NCBI RefSeq assembly: GCF_001428365.1
Contig: NZ_LMSH01000001.1
Coordinates: 481,254 to 545,253 of the forward strand
Reading direction: 5' to 3'
Length of the DNA stretch: 64,000 bases
Origin: Arthrobacter sp. Soil763
Lineage (GTDB): Bacteria > Actinomycetota > Actinomycetes > Actinomycetales > Micrococcaceae
The translations under genes and the position numbers were made by a program. The notes beneath the pieces are model-generated. The model was not told the origin of the DNA and searched no databases. It worked only from the letters and a program-made list of their open reading frames with translations. Positions 53,024 through 62,622 of this stretch are shown here, one piece after another; position 1 is the first letter of the stretch; every line of letters begins with the position of its first letter.

Positions 53024-54111
53024 CCCCTGCCGAGCGCCGGCGGGTCCACAGCTGTGCACAACCAGGCGACCGGTTATCCACAGGCTGTTGACCGGGCTGT
53101 GGCCTCCAGACCGTAGCGCCGCGCCGACGCTGGACGCCCACGGCCCCGGTAGGCGGGTGTCCGGACGCGCCGGACGGTTCCTAACTACGGCCCTGTAGTT
53201 ATTAACAGTGTGGAATACCTGTGGATAAGCCCGAAAGCCTGCGGAGCGGCGCCCGACTGCCCACAAAGACCTCCGACGGCTTGCCTTACCGGACGGTCCT
53301 GCCGCTGCCGAGGGGCCGTTTTGGGAGTCGGCGTCCGGATCCTGGTGTTATCCACTTAACAACATGCGGCTACCCACACGTTATCCACAGCTGGGGATAA
53401 TTTGTGCCTTGGGCCGGCAAGGCACTGCGGATAGAAGCGCCATGGCGCCGCTTTTCGCCGAGAAACTAAGACCATCAAGTTATTAACACTGTGAACAAGC
53501 CTGTGAATAACCGCCATTAAATACGACGTAAGAACCGTGGGGACCCTCGGGGGCGCGCGGAGCCGTTCCTATAACTGCGCTCAGGCAAGCCGTGCCTGGG
53601 GTCGGCGGCACAAGGCGGAGCGGGACCTAGGAACCGGGTCTTTTCGCGCAATCCCCGCCGCCGGGAAGATCATGGCCGGTAATGACAGCAGCGCTTGGGT
53701 TTTGTCCACTTAACCACAGGGCATGCCCACAGAGTTATCCACAGTTGTGGACGACAGTTTCCGTCGAAGGCGCCGATCCGCCTGTCATGGCCTTGAGAAC
53801 CGGCGCCGCGGACTGAACTACAGGGTTGTAAGTTACCAACAGTGTGGATAACGGTTGTGGACAACTCGTGACGCTGGCTTGGGATGGCGAGCCGCCGGCG
53901 TGAGAGGCCCGCTCGGGCGACGGGCGCGGGGCTAAGACAGCCCGTGGCTTCTAGGGGGCCATAGGTCCGGCGCCGGCCCGTAGGCCTGGAAAGGGAGACC
54001 GGGCCGAGGGCGCGAGGAAGCCAGGAGACGAGCCGGGGTGGTGTGGAGCATGAGGACGCGCGGGACCGGCCAGCTGCCAACGGCCCGGTCCGGGACGCGC
54101 GGGAGGGGCCG
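53024..54111. other. DnaA-box cluster in a 1.1-kb gap without genes
   Basis: Perfect DnaA boxes TTATCCACA or their complement are at 53074-53082 (+), 53220-53228 (-), 53381-53389 (+), 53735-53743 (+) and 53843-53851 (-). One-mismatch boxes are at 53348-53356, 53392-53400 (-), 53502-53510 (-) and 53856-53864 (-). A longer motif, about AAGTTATTAACAGTGTG, recurs three times (53196, 53478, 53828). AT-rich tracts are at 53470-53525. The rest to 54111 is GC-rich and I see no gene in it. Confidence 0.85.
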
Positions 54112-55005
54112 CTAGGCCGGAAGCGCGGTGGCTGAGGCGTGGAGGGCAGTCACCGCGACCAGCAGGAGCAGCACCGCCGTCAGACCGGCAGCCTGGAGCG
54201 CTCCCTGGCGGCGGCCGCGCGGAGCGTAGGCAATGACCGCAGCGCAGAGCGCACCGGTGATCAGGCCGCCGAGGTGGGCCTGCCAGGCGATCTGGGGGAC
54301 CACAAAGCCGATGACGCCGTTGACTGCAATGAGGACCCACAGTTGGCGGGTGTCGCCGCCGCGGTGGCGCTGGACCACGAGCATGGCACCGAAGAGCCCG
54401 AAGATGGCGCCCGAGGCGCCCACGACGCCGGCCAGCGCCTGGCCCGGAGTGTAGGCCGGGGTGAGCAACAGGTAGCCGACCGATCCGCCGATGGCGGAGA
54501 GCAGGTACACGGCGAGGAAGCGCATACGCCCCAGCAGGGGCTCCAGCGCCTGACCGAACATCCACAGCATGTACATGTTCAGCGCGATGTGCAGGATGAA
54601 GCCCTGGGAGTGCAGGAAGGCGGAAGTCAGCATCCGCCAGGGCTCGAACGCCCCAAAGCCGGGATCGGCGTAGACGGTGGCGAAGGCGAAGTTCTGGTAG
54701 ATCCAGTCGTTGGGGACGAGCCACTGCAGCACGTAGACCAGGACGCAGGCGGCGATGATGCCGAAAGTGACCAGGGGCCGGCCCGCGGCAGCGGCGCCGC
54801 CGTAGACGGACTTAACGGCCGGCGTCGTCCGTTTGGTTTCGTTGACACAGTCAACGCACTGGAATCCGACGGCGGCCGCCCGCTGGCAGTCGGGGCACGC
54901 GGGGCGCCCGCAGCGCTGGCACCGGACATAGGCCGGGCGGTCCGGGTGCCGGGGGCACACCGGAATCTGCGCGGACGGCTCTGCCGCCGGAATTCCATAG
55001 CTCAT
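54112..55005 (-). CDS. Rhomboid-family intramembrane serine protease
   Basis: 297 residues from the ATG at 55005. The N-terminal 55 residues carry Cys/His pairs of a B-box-like zinc finger (CPRHPDRPAYVRCQRCGRPAC, CPDC, CVDC). Six or seven membrane helices follow with HIALNMYMLWMFG, the catalytic GASGAIFG (Ser198) and His244 in AHLGGL. It cuts membrane substrates. It lies just downstream of the cyclophilin gene on the same strand, 7 bases away. Confidence 0.93.
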   Translation of the reverse strand: MSYGIPAAEPSAQIPVCPRHPDRPAYVRCQRCGRPACPDCQRAAAVGFQCVDCVNETKRTTPAVKSVYGGAAAAGRPLVTFGIIAACVLVYVLQWLVPNDWIYQNFAFATVYADPGFGAFEPWRMLTSAFLHSQGFILHIALNMYMLWMFGQALEPLLGRMRFLAVYLLSAIGGSVGYLLLTPAYTPGQALAGVVGASGAIFGLFGAMLVVQRHRGGDTRQLWVLIAVNGVIGFVVPQIAWQAHLGGLITGALCAAVIAYAPRGRRQGALQAAGLTAVLLLLVAVTALHASATALPA

Positions 55006-55012
55006 GGCTGGA

Positions 55013-55558
55013 CTAGAGCTGTTCGATGTCGATGCTGTTGATGACGACGTCTTCGACGGGGCGGTCGCCCATGCCCGTGCGTACGCCTTCGATGGCGTCG
55101 ACGACCTTCTTGGATTCCTCGTCGGCCACCTCACCGAAGATGCTGTGCTTGCCCTGCAGCCAGCCGGTCGGGATCGTGGTGATGAAGAACTGCGAGCCGT
55201 TGGTGCCCCGGCCCATCTGGATGCCGGCGTTGGCCATGGCCAGCTTGTAGGGCTCGTTGAAAGTCAGCTCAGGGTGGATTTCGTCGTCGAACTTGTAGCC
55301 CGGGCCGCCGGTGCCGCGGCCCAGCGGGTCGCCGGCCTGGATCATGAAGTCCTTGATGATGCGGTGGAAGATGGTGCCGTTGTACAGCGGAGTGCCGGTC
55401 TTGTCCTCGCCGCTTTCCGGATGGGTCCAGGCCTGTTCCCCGGTGGCCAGGCCGACGAAGTTCTTGACGGTCTTGGGCGCGTGGTTGCCGAAGAGGTTGA
55501 CGACGATGTCGCCCAGGCTCGTGTGGATGGTTGCTTTTGCGGTTGCGATGGCAGTCAT
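55013..55558 (-). CDS. ppiA: Cyclophilin-type peptidyl-prolyl isomerase
   Basis: 181 residues. IHTSLGDIVVNLFGNHAPKTVKNFVGLATG, FHRIIKDFMIQAGDPLGRGTGG, GTNGSQFFITTIPT and KHSIFGEV are the cyclophilin motifs, including the FHR, QAGD and GSQFF active site. No signal peptide, so cytoplasmic. It has the same position relative to gyrA and pknB as mycobacterial ppiA. Confidence 0.95.
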   Translation of the reverse strand: MTAIATAKATIHTSLGDIVVNLFGNHAPKTVKNFVGLATGEQAWTHPESGEDKTGTPLYNGTIFHRIIKDFMIQAGDPLGRGTGGPGYKFDDEIHPELTFNEPYKLAMANAGIQMGRGTNGSQFFITTIPTGWLQGKHSIFGEVADEESKKVVDAIEGVRTGMGDRPVEDVVINSIDIEQL

Positions 55559-55712
55559 GGCCCTATTCTTCCACGGCAGGGGTTCGGGTACAGGGCCGCG
55601 CAGTCAGTTCCGCGCTGGGTGAAATCGGGCCGAAAACCGGCGGGAGAATAGCCCGTCGGGTCCCGGACACGTAGGCTAACAGCAGAACCGTCACATTAAT
55701 CGGGAGGTAGTT

Positions 55713-56651
55713 GTGAAGAAAACGGATCGTATTGCCCGTGAGCTGGAGCACTCGGTCAGCAGCGCAGTGGAGAACGCCAAGGACTGGGCAGCACCCCGGG
55801 TTGAGGCCGCCGTCGACTGGGCCGTTCCCCGCCTGCAGCAGGGTCTGGACACCGCCTCTCCGAAGATCCAGGAGGGCCTGAAGTCGGCGGCCCACAACCT
55901 GGCCGGCGGCGTCGCCACGGTCACCCCCCGCATCCAGGACGGGCTCGCGCAGCTCGCGCCGAAGATCCACGACGCCGTCGAAGGTGCCACGCCGCGGCTG
56001 CACGAAGCCCTCGACAAGGCGACCCCGGTGATCGCCAACGCCCGCGACCGGGTGGTCGTGGAGTACCTGCCGCGGCTGTCGGACCAGATCGGCCACGCCT
56101 CCGACGCCGTGCACCGCACGCTTGAGGGCGCACCGGCCCATGTGGATGCCGTGGCGCAGCGGCTGGCCGACTCCGGCGTCGTGCACTCGGTCCAGGAGCA
56201 GGCACAGTCCGCCGGCAAGCACCTCAAGGCCGCCGGCGCCGGCCTGGTGGCCTCGGCGGAACTGGCCAAGAAAGAGAAGCCCAAGCACCGCGGCTTCCTG
56301 ATCTTCGGTGTCATCGCGGCTGCTGTTGCCGCCGGCGTCGCCGCGTGGAAGGCCTCCAAGCCGATCGAGGACCCGTGGAAGACGCCCGCTCCGGTTAAGC
56401 CCGCCACGCCGGCTCCGGTTCCCGCCACCACCGTTACCGAGGTCAAGGAGGAGGCGAAGCAGAACATCAGCGATGCTGCAGACTCCGCGGGTTCGGCCAC
56501 CGTGGCCGCCGCCGACAAGGCAGCGGAAGCTTCGCACGAGGCCGCGGAGAAGGCCACGACGGAGGATGCCTCCGCCAAGGTCGCTACCGATGCCAAGACT
56601 GCGGTGCGCAACATCGCCGCCAGCCTGAACAACGACGACAAGACCAAGTAG
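55713..56651 (+). CDS. Hypothetical membrane protein with eight 11-residue repeats
   Basis: 312 residues, GTG start with GGAGG upstream. From residue 25 to 112 it consists of eight 11-residue units of the pattern (T/A)xxP(R/K)(I/L)xxGL(D/x), for example TASPKIQEGLK, TVTPRIQDGLA, QLAPKIHDAVE and GATPRLHEALD, an amphipathic-helix pattern like that of apolipoproteins. A membrane helix (190-212) and a C-terminal Ala/Glu/Lys-rich disordered tail follow. Similar proteins are known as YtxH-like or hypothetical. It holds the place of cwsA in mycobacteria but shows no clear homology. Confidence 0.82.
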   Translation: MKKTDRIARELEHSVSSAVENAKDWAAPRVEAAVDWAVPRLQQGLDTASPKIQEGLKSAAHNLAGGVATVTPRIQDGLAQLAPKIHDAVEGATPRLHEALDKATPVIANARDRVVVEYLPRLSDQIGHASDAVHRTLEGAPAHVDAVAQRLADSGVVHSVQEQAQSAGKHLKAAGAGLVASAELAKKEKPKHRGFLIFGVIAAAVAAGVAAWKASKPIEDPWKTPAPVKPATPAPVPATTVTEVKEEAKQNISDAADSAGSATVAAADKAAEASHEAAEKATTEDASAKVATDAKTAVRNIAASLNNDDKTK

Positions 56652-56701
56652 TCCCTTCCTCCGCCGGCTCGCCGCGCGGGGAAACTGAGGGACAGACGCA
56701 G

Positions 56702-56740
56702 AAGAGGGATACCGCCGCGGCGGTGTCCCTCTTTTGTTTT
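56702..56740 (+). terminator. Terminator after the 11-mer repeat protein gene
   Basis: A 14-bp inverted repeat (56703-56716 with 56719-56732, one G-U pair), followed by TTTTGTTTT at 56732-56740. Confidence 0.88.
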
Positions 56741-56799
56741 CCCGTATCCGTGGCCCGCGCACGGCCGCGGCGTCCGGTGCGGATGCTAAATTTGGGGGG

Positions 56800-57675
56800 A
56801 TGTCAGCCGAAGAATCCTCCGTGGACGCCAGTGACGCCGCCGTGCAGCCTCCGGCGGTCTCTATCGTCATCCCGGCGTACAACGAGGAAAGCGTCATCCG
56901 GCAGTGCCTGATTGCCGCTGTCTACCAGTCGGTCCCGGCCCACGAAATCATCGTGGTGGACAACATGTCCAAGGACCGCACCGCCCGGATCGTCCGGCAG
57001 ATGCAACAGGAGTACCCGGAGAGCCCGATCATCCTGCTCAGCCAGGACAAGGACCAGGGCCTCATCCCCACCCGGAATTTCGGTCTGGACCACGCGACCG
57101 GCGAGGTGCTCGGCCGGATCGACGCCGACTCGGTGCTGGAACCTGACTGGGTGGAGCAGGTGCAGAAAGCCTTCGCGGACCCGTCCGTGGCGGCAGCGAC
57201 CGGCCCGGTGGTCTACTACGACATGCCCATGCGCCGCTTCGGCCTCAAGGCCGACGACAAGATGCGCCAGCTCATGCTCAAACTGGCCAAGCACCAGTAC
57301 CACTTCCTCTTCGGATCCAACATGGCGCTGCGCCGCTCGGCCTGGGACGTCATCCGGCTGGAAACATGCCGGGACGAGAAGGACGAGATGCACGAGGACA
57401 TCGATCTCTCCCTTCACCTCGCCGACCACGAGCTGAGGATCCAGTACTGGCCGCAGATGGTCTCCGGAATGTCAGCCCGGCGGCTCGAGGACTCCCCGCG
57501 GGACTACCGCTACTACGTCACCCGGTTCGACCGGACCTACAAGGCGCACAACGTCAAGAAAATGGCGTTGAAGGCCCCCATGGTCGTGTTTTTCTCGGTG
57601 TACTTCCCGGCCAAGCTGCTGCGCGCCATCCACACGGTCAACACTGCCCAGCCGGTCCGGCGCGGCGGGCAATAA
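56800..57675 (+). CDS. Family 2 glycosyltransferase
   Basis: 291 residues from the ATG at 56800 with GGGGGG upstream. The GT-A fold: VSIVIPAYNEESVIRQCL, IIVVDNMSKDRTARIV, GRIDADSVLEPDW (the DxD motif), and FLFGSNMALRRSAWD. A C-terminal amphipathic helix (about 260-280) may hold it at the membrane. The acceptor is unknown. Confidence 0.88.
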   Translation: MSAEESSVDASDAAVQPPAVSIVIPAYNEESVIRQCLIAAVYQSVPAHEIIVVDNMSKDRTARIVRQMQQEYPESPIILLSQDKDQGLIPTRNFGLDHATGEVLGRIDADSVLEPDWVEQVQKAFADPSVAAATGPVVYYDMPMRRFGLKADDKMRQLMLKLAKHQYHFLFGSNMALRRSAWDVIRLETCRDEKDEMHEDIDLSLHLADHELRIQYWPQMVSGMSARRLEDSPRDYRYYVTRFDRTYKAHNVKKMALKAPMVVFFSVYFPAKLLRAIHTVNTAQPVRRGGQ

Positions 57676-57747
57676 CCGCTTCCGGCCACGCTACCCGCAG
57701 CTAACCGCGGCGCTTCCGCCGTCGGGTGCTACCGCCGTCGTGCTGTC

Positions 57748-58662
57748 CTAGTCGGTGCCCAGTTCCGCGATCCGGTCAGCCCCGCGGCGCACCCGCAGGG
57801 AGCGCCGCTGGCCCGCGACCACGACGGCGAGCCCCACCAGGATCATGCCGAGGCCGGCGTAGGTGCCGCCGGGGAGCGTTTCGCCCAGGAAGCCGGCCGC
57901 GAGCAGCGCCGCGCCGGGGATCTCCAGCAGGATGATCATTGACACCAGCAGCGGGCTCCAGGTCGCCAGCAGGTGGTTGAAGGCCGTGTGGCCCACCAGC
58001 TGCGCGCAGACGGTTATGGCCAGGATCCCCAGCCAGCCGGCAGCATCGAAGCCCGCCAGGGGTTGGCCGGCTGCCAAGGCCAGGACCGCCACCACGGCGG
58101 CACACATGCCGTAGCAGAGCGTGGTGTACACGCCCGTGCCCATCGTCCGCCGGGCGCGGCCGCCGGCCAGCGTGTAGGCACCCGCCAGGATGCCGCCGGC
58201 CACGGCGAGCAGGTCGCCGACGAGGGCCTGCGGCGAGGTGCCCATATCGAAGCCGGTGATTGCCACGACGCCGCCGAACGCCAGTCCAAGCCCGGCCAGG
58301 ACCTCCCAGCGGTGGCGCACGCCGCGGAAGAGCTGGAAGACGGCGATCCAGCCGGACTGGAGACAGACCAGGGCAGTGGCCGCCGCGACGGAGGTCAGCT
58401 GCAGCGAGGTGATGAAGCAGGCGAAATGGAGGGCCAGCGATACCGCCGCGGCCAAGGACCAGCGGAATTCACTGCCCGTGACCCGGCCGAACTGCCGGGG
58501 TTGCCGGACCAGCACAGGTCCGGCCATGACCGCCGAACCGATGGCATTGCGCCAGAAGGCAATGGCGAGGGCGCTGACCGACGTAGCGCCGAGGGTGGCC
58601 GCGATCAGCGGGCCGGAGGAGGCCACGCCCAGCACGCCCAAGGCGGCAAGGAAGAAGTTCAC
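57748..58662 (-). CDS. EamA/DMT family transporter
   Basis: 304 residues if read from the GTG at 58662 (GGGAG just upstream); a TTG at 58686 would add 8 residues. Ten membrane helices in two EamA repeats (NFFLAALGVLGVASSGPLI, AIAFWRNAIGSAVMA; second repeat VGDLLAVAGGILAGAYTLAGG and LLVSMIILLEIPGAALLAAGFLGE). It exports or imports an unknown metabolite. It is on the minus strand to the left of the tRNA-Ala/tRNA-Ile gene pair. Confidence 0.9.
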   Translation of the reverse strand: MNFFLAALGVLGVASSGPLIAATLGATSVSALAIAFWRNAIGSAVMAGPVLVRQPRQFGRVTGSEFRWSLAAAVSLALHFACFITSLQLTSVAAATALVCLQSGWIAVFQLFRGVRHRWEVLAGLGLAFGGVVAITGFDMGTSPQALVGDLLAVAGGILAGAYTLAGGRARRTMGTGVYTTLCYGMCAAVVAVLALAAGQPLAGFDAAGWLGILAITVCAQLVGHTAFNHLLATWSPLLVSMIILLEIPGAALLAAGFLGETLPGGTYAGLGMILVGLAVVVAGQRRSLRVRRGADRIAELGTD

Positions 58663-58776
58663 GCTCCCACAGTAGTGGTCCGGCAAAGCCGGGCCGTGCT
58701 CCGTTCCATACGGTGACGGAACCGGGGCTCACCGGGAGGACACGGCACCGGGATCTGGGCGCACAGGCCGGAACGC

Positions 58777-58816
58777 AAAAGGTCCCGGCCAGCGTTTCCG
58801 CTGGCCGGGACCTTTT
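58777..58816 (-). terminator. Terminator of the tRNA-Ala transcript
   Basis: An 18-bp perfect stem (58777-58794 with 58799-58816), TTTC tetraloop, and A/T ends that work in both directions. Confidence 0.88.
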
Positions 58817-58819
58817 CTA

Positions 58820-58895
58820 TGGTGGAGGCACGGGGACTCGAACCCCGAACCCCCTGCTTGCAAAGCAGGTGCGCTACCAATTGCGCCATGCCCCC
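58820..58895 (-). tRNA. tRNA-Ala (TGC)
   Basis: 76 bases including an encoded CCA. GGGGGCATGGCGCAATTGG starts it; the anticodon loop CTTTGCAAG gives TGC; T loop GGTTCGAGTCC. It lies downstream of tRNA-Ile on the same strand. Confidence 0.95.
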
Positions 58896-58923
58896 ATAGG
58901 AACTACCCGGTATCTTCCGGGAG

Positions 58924-59040
58924 CTAGTCGACCGTGTCGGTCGCCTCGCTCCAGACTGTCTTCCGGGCTTCGGACTCCTGCACTTTCCTGTAGACAAGAA
59001 CGCTTGCGATGGTGGCTGCTACAACCAGCAACTTCTTCAC
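58924..59040 (-). CDS. DLW-39-type microprotein
   Basis: 38 residues from a GTG at 59040, with GAGGT 5 bases upstream. The sequence starts MKKLLVVAATIASVLVYRKV, a single membrane helix, and ends in KTVWSEATDTVD, the conserved acidic/Trp tail of the DLW-39 family of actinobacteria. It lies between tRNA-Ile and tRNA-Ala on their strand. Function unknown; probably a membrane-anchored small protein. Confidence 0.85.
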   Translation of the reverse strand: MKKLLVVAATIASVLVYRKVQESEARKTVWSEATDTVD

Positions 59041-59080
59041 ATGCACCTCATCCCGGTCCGCTTTGCAACGGACCTGTCCA

Positions 59081-59098
59081 GGAACCTGTACAGGTTCC
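59081..59098. promoter_or_regulatory. 18-bp perfect palindrome next to tRNA-Ile
   Basis: GGAACCTGTACAGGTTCC begins one base from the 3' end of tRNA-Ile. A second short hairpin (GGTCCG/CGGACC, 59055-59074) follows on the minus strand. It could be a trailer processing signal, part of a terminator, or a protein site upstream of the DLW-39 gene. Confidence 0.5.
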
Positions 59099-59099
59099 G

Positions 59100-59173
59100 T
59101 GGGCGTACCAGGACTTGAACCTGGGACCTCTTCGTTATCAGCGAAGCGCTCTAACCGCCTGAGCTATACGCCC
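59100..59173 (-). tRNA. tRNA-Ile (GAT)
   Basis: 74 bases, CCA not encoded. GGGCGTATAGCTCAGGCGG is the 5' part; the anticodon loop CTGATAA gives GAT; T loop GGTTCAAGTCC. Synteny with gyrA is as in mycobacteria. Confidence 0.95.
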
Positions 59174-59238
59174 CGATGCCTCATCGGGCCGAGATATGAC
59201 TTTACAGCACATCCCGGCCCGATCTCAAATCGAGGGTT

Positions 59239-59865
59239 TTAGTCGTCCGTCAGGGTGACGCCGATGCCGCCCACAAGGGTCGCGGCGATGTTGTACAGCA
59301 CCGCCGAGAGCATCGACAGGGCCGTCAGCAGCACCACGTTGATCACGGCGATGATGACCGCGAAGGAGGCCACCTGGCCGAGCGAGGCGACCTTCTTCAG
59401 CTCGAAGCCGCCGCTTTCCGACCCGGCGAGGGTTCCGAGGAGGCCGTCGACCTGGTCGAAGATGCCGGTCAGGTCCAGGACGGTCCAGAGCACGATCGCG
59501 GCAACCACCGTGACGATGCCGAGGGCCACCGAGAGCAGGAACGCCATCTTGAGCACGGACCACGGGTCGACCTTGCTGATCAGCAGGCGGGCGCGGCGGA
59601 CCTTGGCCTTCGGTGCCGGCTTGACCAGGCCCGGAGCTCCCTGTCCGGGGCGCTGGCCCGCGGAGTCGGGGCGCTGGCCCGGAACAGCAGGACGCTGGCC
59701 GGGGGCAGCAGGGCGCTGCGGCGCTCCTGCGGGACGCTGGCCCGATCCGGCCAGGCCCGGGCGCTGCTGCGGCCGTGACGGGGCCGCGACCCTGGGGGCG
59801 GCAGCGGGCTGCCGCATGCCGCCGGCGCCGCTGCTGGACTTGGGATATGAGTCGGAATTACTCAC
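59239..59865 (-). CDS. DUF3566 domain membrane protein
   Basis: 208 residues. The first 90 residues are disordered and Pro/Gln/Arg-rich, with five GQRP-type repeats; then a DUF3566 domain with two membrane helices (about 108-130 and 168-195; [24 protein letters not shown], and [20 protein letters not shown]). The family is almost always directly downstream of gyrA in actinobacteria and its function is unknown. It overlaps gyrA by 4 bases. Confidence 0.92.
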   Translation of the reverse strand: MSNSDSYPKSSSGAGGMRQPAAAPRVAAPSRPQQRPGLAGSGQRPAGAPQRPAAPGQRPAVPGQRPDSAGQRPGQGAPGLVKPAPKAKVRRARLLISKVDPWSVLKMAFLLSVALGIVTVVAAIVLWTVLDLTGIFDQVDGLLGTLAGSESGGFELKKVASLGQVASFAVIIAVINVVLLTALSMLSAVLYNIAATLVGGIGVTLTDD

Positions 59866-62567
59866 GCGTTACCTCCGGTGTTGTCTTCGTCCAGTTCGGC
59901 ATGGCCTGATGACTCATCTGACTCCGGGGCCGGTACTGATTCTGCCTCTGCGGACCCATCGATCGGTCCAGTTGCTTCAGCCAACGTTACGTCATCCTGC
60001 CCCGTGGCCGGACTTTCGGCGCCGTCCTCGGGGGCGGTTTCCTCTGTCTCAAGGCCGCGTTCGCTGTTGCGGGCGACGGCGATGATGCGGTCGTTCTTGT
60101 CCGGCTTGGCGAAAATGACGCCCATGGTGTCGCGGCCCTTGGCCGGCACGCCGGCGACCGAGGAACGGACCACCTTGCCGCCCTCCATGACCACCAGGAC
60201 CTCATCCTCTTCCTGGACGATCAGGGCGCCGACGAGGTGTCCGCGTTCCTCCTGGTACTTGCCGACCTTGATGCCGAGCCCGCCGCGGCCCTGGAGACGG
60301 TATTCCTCCACCGCCGTCCGCTTCGCGAAGCCGCCCTCGGTGACGATGAACACGAAGGACCCGTCGCGCACGACGTCGGCCGCCAGCAGTTCGTCATCCT
60401 CGCGGAACTTCATTCCGGTGACACCGGACGTGGCCCGGCCCATGGGGCGCAGAGCCTCGTCGGTGGCGGTGAAGCGGATCGACTGGCCCTTCCGGGACAC
60501 CAGCATCAGGTCATCCGTTTCGGAGACCAGCTGCGCGGAGACCAGCTCATCGCCGTCGCGCAGGTTGATGGCGATCACGCCGGCGGAGCGGTTGGTGTCG
60601 TAGTCCTCGAGCCGGGTCTTCTTGACCAGGCCGCGCTTGGTCGCCAGGACCAGGTACGGGGCGTGCTGGTAGTCGCGCAGGTCCAGCACCTGGGCGATGT
60701 GCTCGTCCGGCTGGAAGGCCAACAGGTTGGCCACATGCTGGCCTTTCGCGTCACGGGCCGCTTCCACCAGCTCGTACGCCTTCGCCCGGTAGACCCGGCC
60801 CAGGTTCGTGAAGAACAGCAGCCAGTGGTGCGTGGTGGTCACGAAGAAGTGCTCGACGACGTCGTCGCCGCGCAGCTGCGCGCCCCGGATGCCCTTGCCG
60901 CCGCGCTGCTGCGAACGGTAGTTGTCGCTGCGCGTGCGCTTGACGTAGCCGCCGCGGGTGATCGTGACGACCATTTCCTCTTCGGGGATCAGGTCCTCGA
61001 TCGACATGTCGCCGTCGAAGCCCATCAGGACCTTGGTCTTGCGGTCGTCGCCGTGCTTGGCCACGATTTCCGCGAGCTCGGTGCTGATGATCTCGCGCTG
61101 CCGCTCTTCCGAGGCCAGGATGGCGTTGTACTCGGCGATCAGCGCCTCGAGTTCGGCGTGACGGTCCTGGATTTTCTGGCGTTCCAGGGCGGCGAGCCGG
61201 CGCAGCTGCATGTCCAGGATGGCCCGGGCCTGCAGTTCGTCAATGTCCAGCAGTTCCATCAGCCCGTCGCGTGCGGCTTCGGTGGTGGTGGAGGCGCGGA
61301 TCAGGGCGATGACCTCGTCGAGGGCATCGAGGGCCTTGAGCAGGGCGCGCAGGATGTGCGCTTCCTCCTCCGCCTTGCGCAGCCGGTACCTGGTGCGCCG
61401 GGCGATGACGTCCATCTGGTGCGTGACCCAGTGGCGAATGAACGCGTCGAGGCTCAGCGTGCGCGGCACGCCGTCGACGATCGCCAGCATGTTGGCCGCG
61501 AAGTTGTCCTGCAGCTGGGTGTGCTTGTAGAGGTTGTTCAGCACCACCTTGGCGACGGCGTCGCGCTTGAGCACGATCACCAGGCGCTGGCCGGTGCGGC
61601 CCGAGGTCTCGTCGCGGAGGTCGGCAATGCCGGAGATCTTGCCGTCCTTGACCAGCTCTGCGATCTTGATCGCCAGGTTGTCCGGGTTGGCCTGGTAGGG
61701 CAGCTCGGTGACCACCAGGCAGGTCCTGCCCTGGAGTTCCTCGACGTTGACGACGGCGCGCATCGTGATGGAGCCGCGCCCGGTCCGGTAGGCGTCCTCG
61801 ATGCCCTTGTGGCCCAGAATCGTGGCGCCGGTCGGGAAGTCGGGTCCCTTGATCCGCTGGATCAGTTCCTCCAGCAGCTCTTCGCGGCTGGCGGTCGGGT
61901 TGGCCAGGTACCACTGCACGCCGTCGGCTACCTCGCGGAGGTTGTGCGGCGGGATGTTCGTGGCCATGCCGACGGCGATGCCGGAGGACCCGTTGACCAA
62001 AAGGTTCGGGAAACGCGCCGGCAGGATGGTGGGTTCCTGGTTCTTGCCGTCGTAGTTGTCCTGGAAGTCGACGGTTTCCTCGTCGATGTCCCGGACCATC
62101 TCCATCGCCAGCGGCGCCATCTTGGTTTCGGTGTACCGCGGGGCCGCGGCGCCGTCGTTGCCCGGGGAACCGAAGTTGCCCTGGCCCAAGGCCAGCGGGT
62201 AGCGCATGGTCCAGTCCTGGATCAGGCGGACCAGGGCGTCGTAGATCGCGGTGTCGCCGTGCGGGTGGTACTGGCCCATGACCTCGCCGACGACGCGGGC
62301 GCACTTGTTGAAGGAACGGTCCGGGCGGTAGCCGCCGTCGAACATCGCGTAGAGCACGCGGCGGTGGACAGGCTTCAGGCCGTCGCGGACATCCGGCAGC
62401 GCGCGGCCCACGATGACGGCCATCGCGTAGTCCAGGTAGGAGCGCTGCATTTCGGTCTGCAGGTCGACCTGCTCGACGCGGTCGCCCAGCACCTCGGCAT
62501 CCAGAACGGTGCCTTCGAGCACGGAATCCGCGCCGTCGGCGGGAACCTCGGGTGTTTCGTCACTCAT
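59862..62567 (-). CDS. gyrA: DNA gyrase subunit A
   Basis: 901 residues. Catalytic Tyr145 in [10 protein letters not shown]; the quinolone-determining region has GDTAIYD (Thr106 at the E. coli Ser83 place, Asp110 at the Asp87 place). The GyrA box QRGGKG is at 554-559, then the C-terminal beta-pinwheel. The last 60 residues are an acidic low-complexity tail. It introduces negative supercoils with GyrB. It lies 55 bases after gyrB and overlaps the DUF3566 gene. Confidence 0.97.
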   Translation of the reverse strand: MSDETPEVPADGADSVLEGTVLDAEVLGDRVEQVDLQTEMQRSYLDYAMAVIVGRALPDVRDGLKPVHRRVLYAMFDGGYRPDRSFNKCARVVGEVMGQYHPHGDTAIYDALVRLIQDWTMRYPLALGQGNFGSPGNDGAAAPRYTETKMAPLAMEMVRDIDEETVDFQDNYDGKNQEPTILPARFPNLLVNGSSGIAVGMATNIPPHNLREVADGVQWYLANPTASREELLEELIQRIKGPDFPTGATILGHKGIEDAYRTGRGSITMRAVVNVEELQGRTCLVVTELPYQANPDNLAIKIAELVKDGKISGIADLRDETSGRTGQRLVIVLKRDAVAKVVLNNLYKHTQLQDNFAANMLAIVDGVPRTLSLDAFIRHWVTHQMDVIARRTRYRLRKAEEEAHILRALLKALDALDEVIALIRASTTTEAARDGLMELLDIDELQARAILDMQLRRLAALERQKIQDRHAELEALIAEYNAILASEERQREIISTELAEIVAKHGDDRKTKVLMGFDGDMSIEDLIPEEEMVVTITRGGYVKRTRSDNYRSQQRGGKGIRGAQLRGDDVVEHFFVTTTHHWLLFFTNLGRVYRAKAYELVEAARDAKGQHVANLLAFQPDEHIAQVLDLRDYQHAPYLVLATKRGLVKKTRLEDYDTNRSAGVIAINLRDGDELVSAQLVSETDDLMLVSRKGQSIRFTATDEALRPMGRATSGVTGMKFREDDELLAADVVRDGSFVFIVTEGGFAKRTAVEEYRLQGRGGLGIKVGKYQEERGHLVGALIVQEEDEVLVVMEGGKVVRSSVAGVPAKGRDTMGVIFAKPDKNDRIIAVARNSERGLETEETAPEDGAESPATGQDDVTLAEATGPIDGSAEAESVPAPESDESSGHAELDEDNTGGNA

Positions 62568-62622
62568 AGTCTATATTTTCCGTTTCAGGTATATATCGGC
62601 TCGGGGATATAAGCGACAAGCG

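Noticed and set aside
53024..53900. Calling this region the chromosomal oriC outright
   Set aside because: gyrA and gyrB are oriented as if the origin lies to the right, and dnaA-dnaN are expected there; the boxes alone do not prove initiation.
53670..54080. 136-codon minus-strand frame in the DnaA-box region
   Set aside because: It has no ribosome site, an Arg/Pro/Ser-rich product, and its sequence includes DnaA boxes.
60237..62612. 791-codon plus-strand frame opposite gyrA
   Set aside because: gyrA is unmistakable on the minus strand; the opposite frame is open only because of the codon bias of a high-GC genome.
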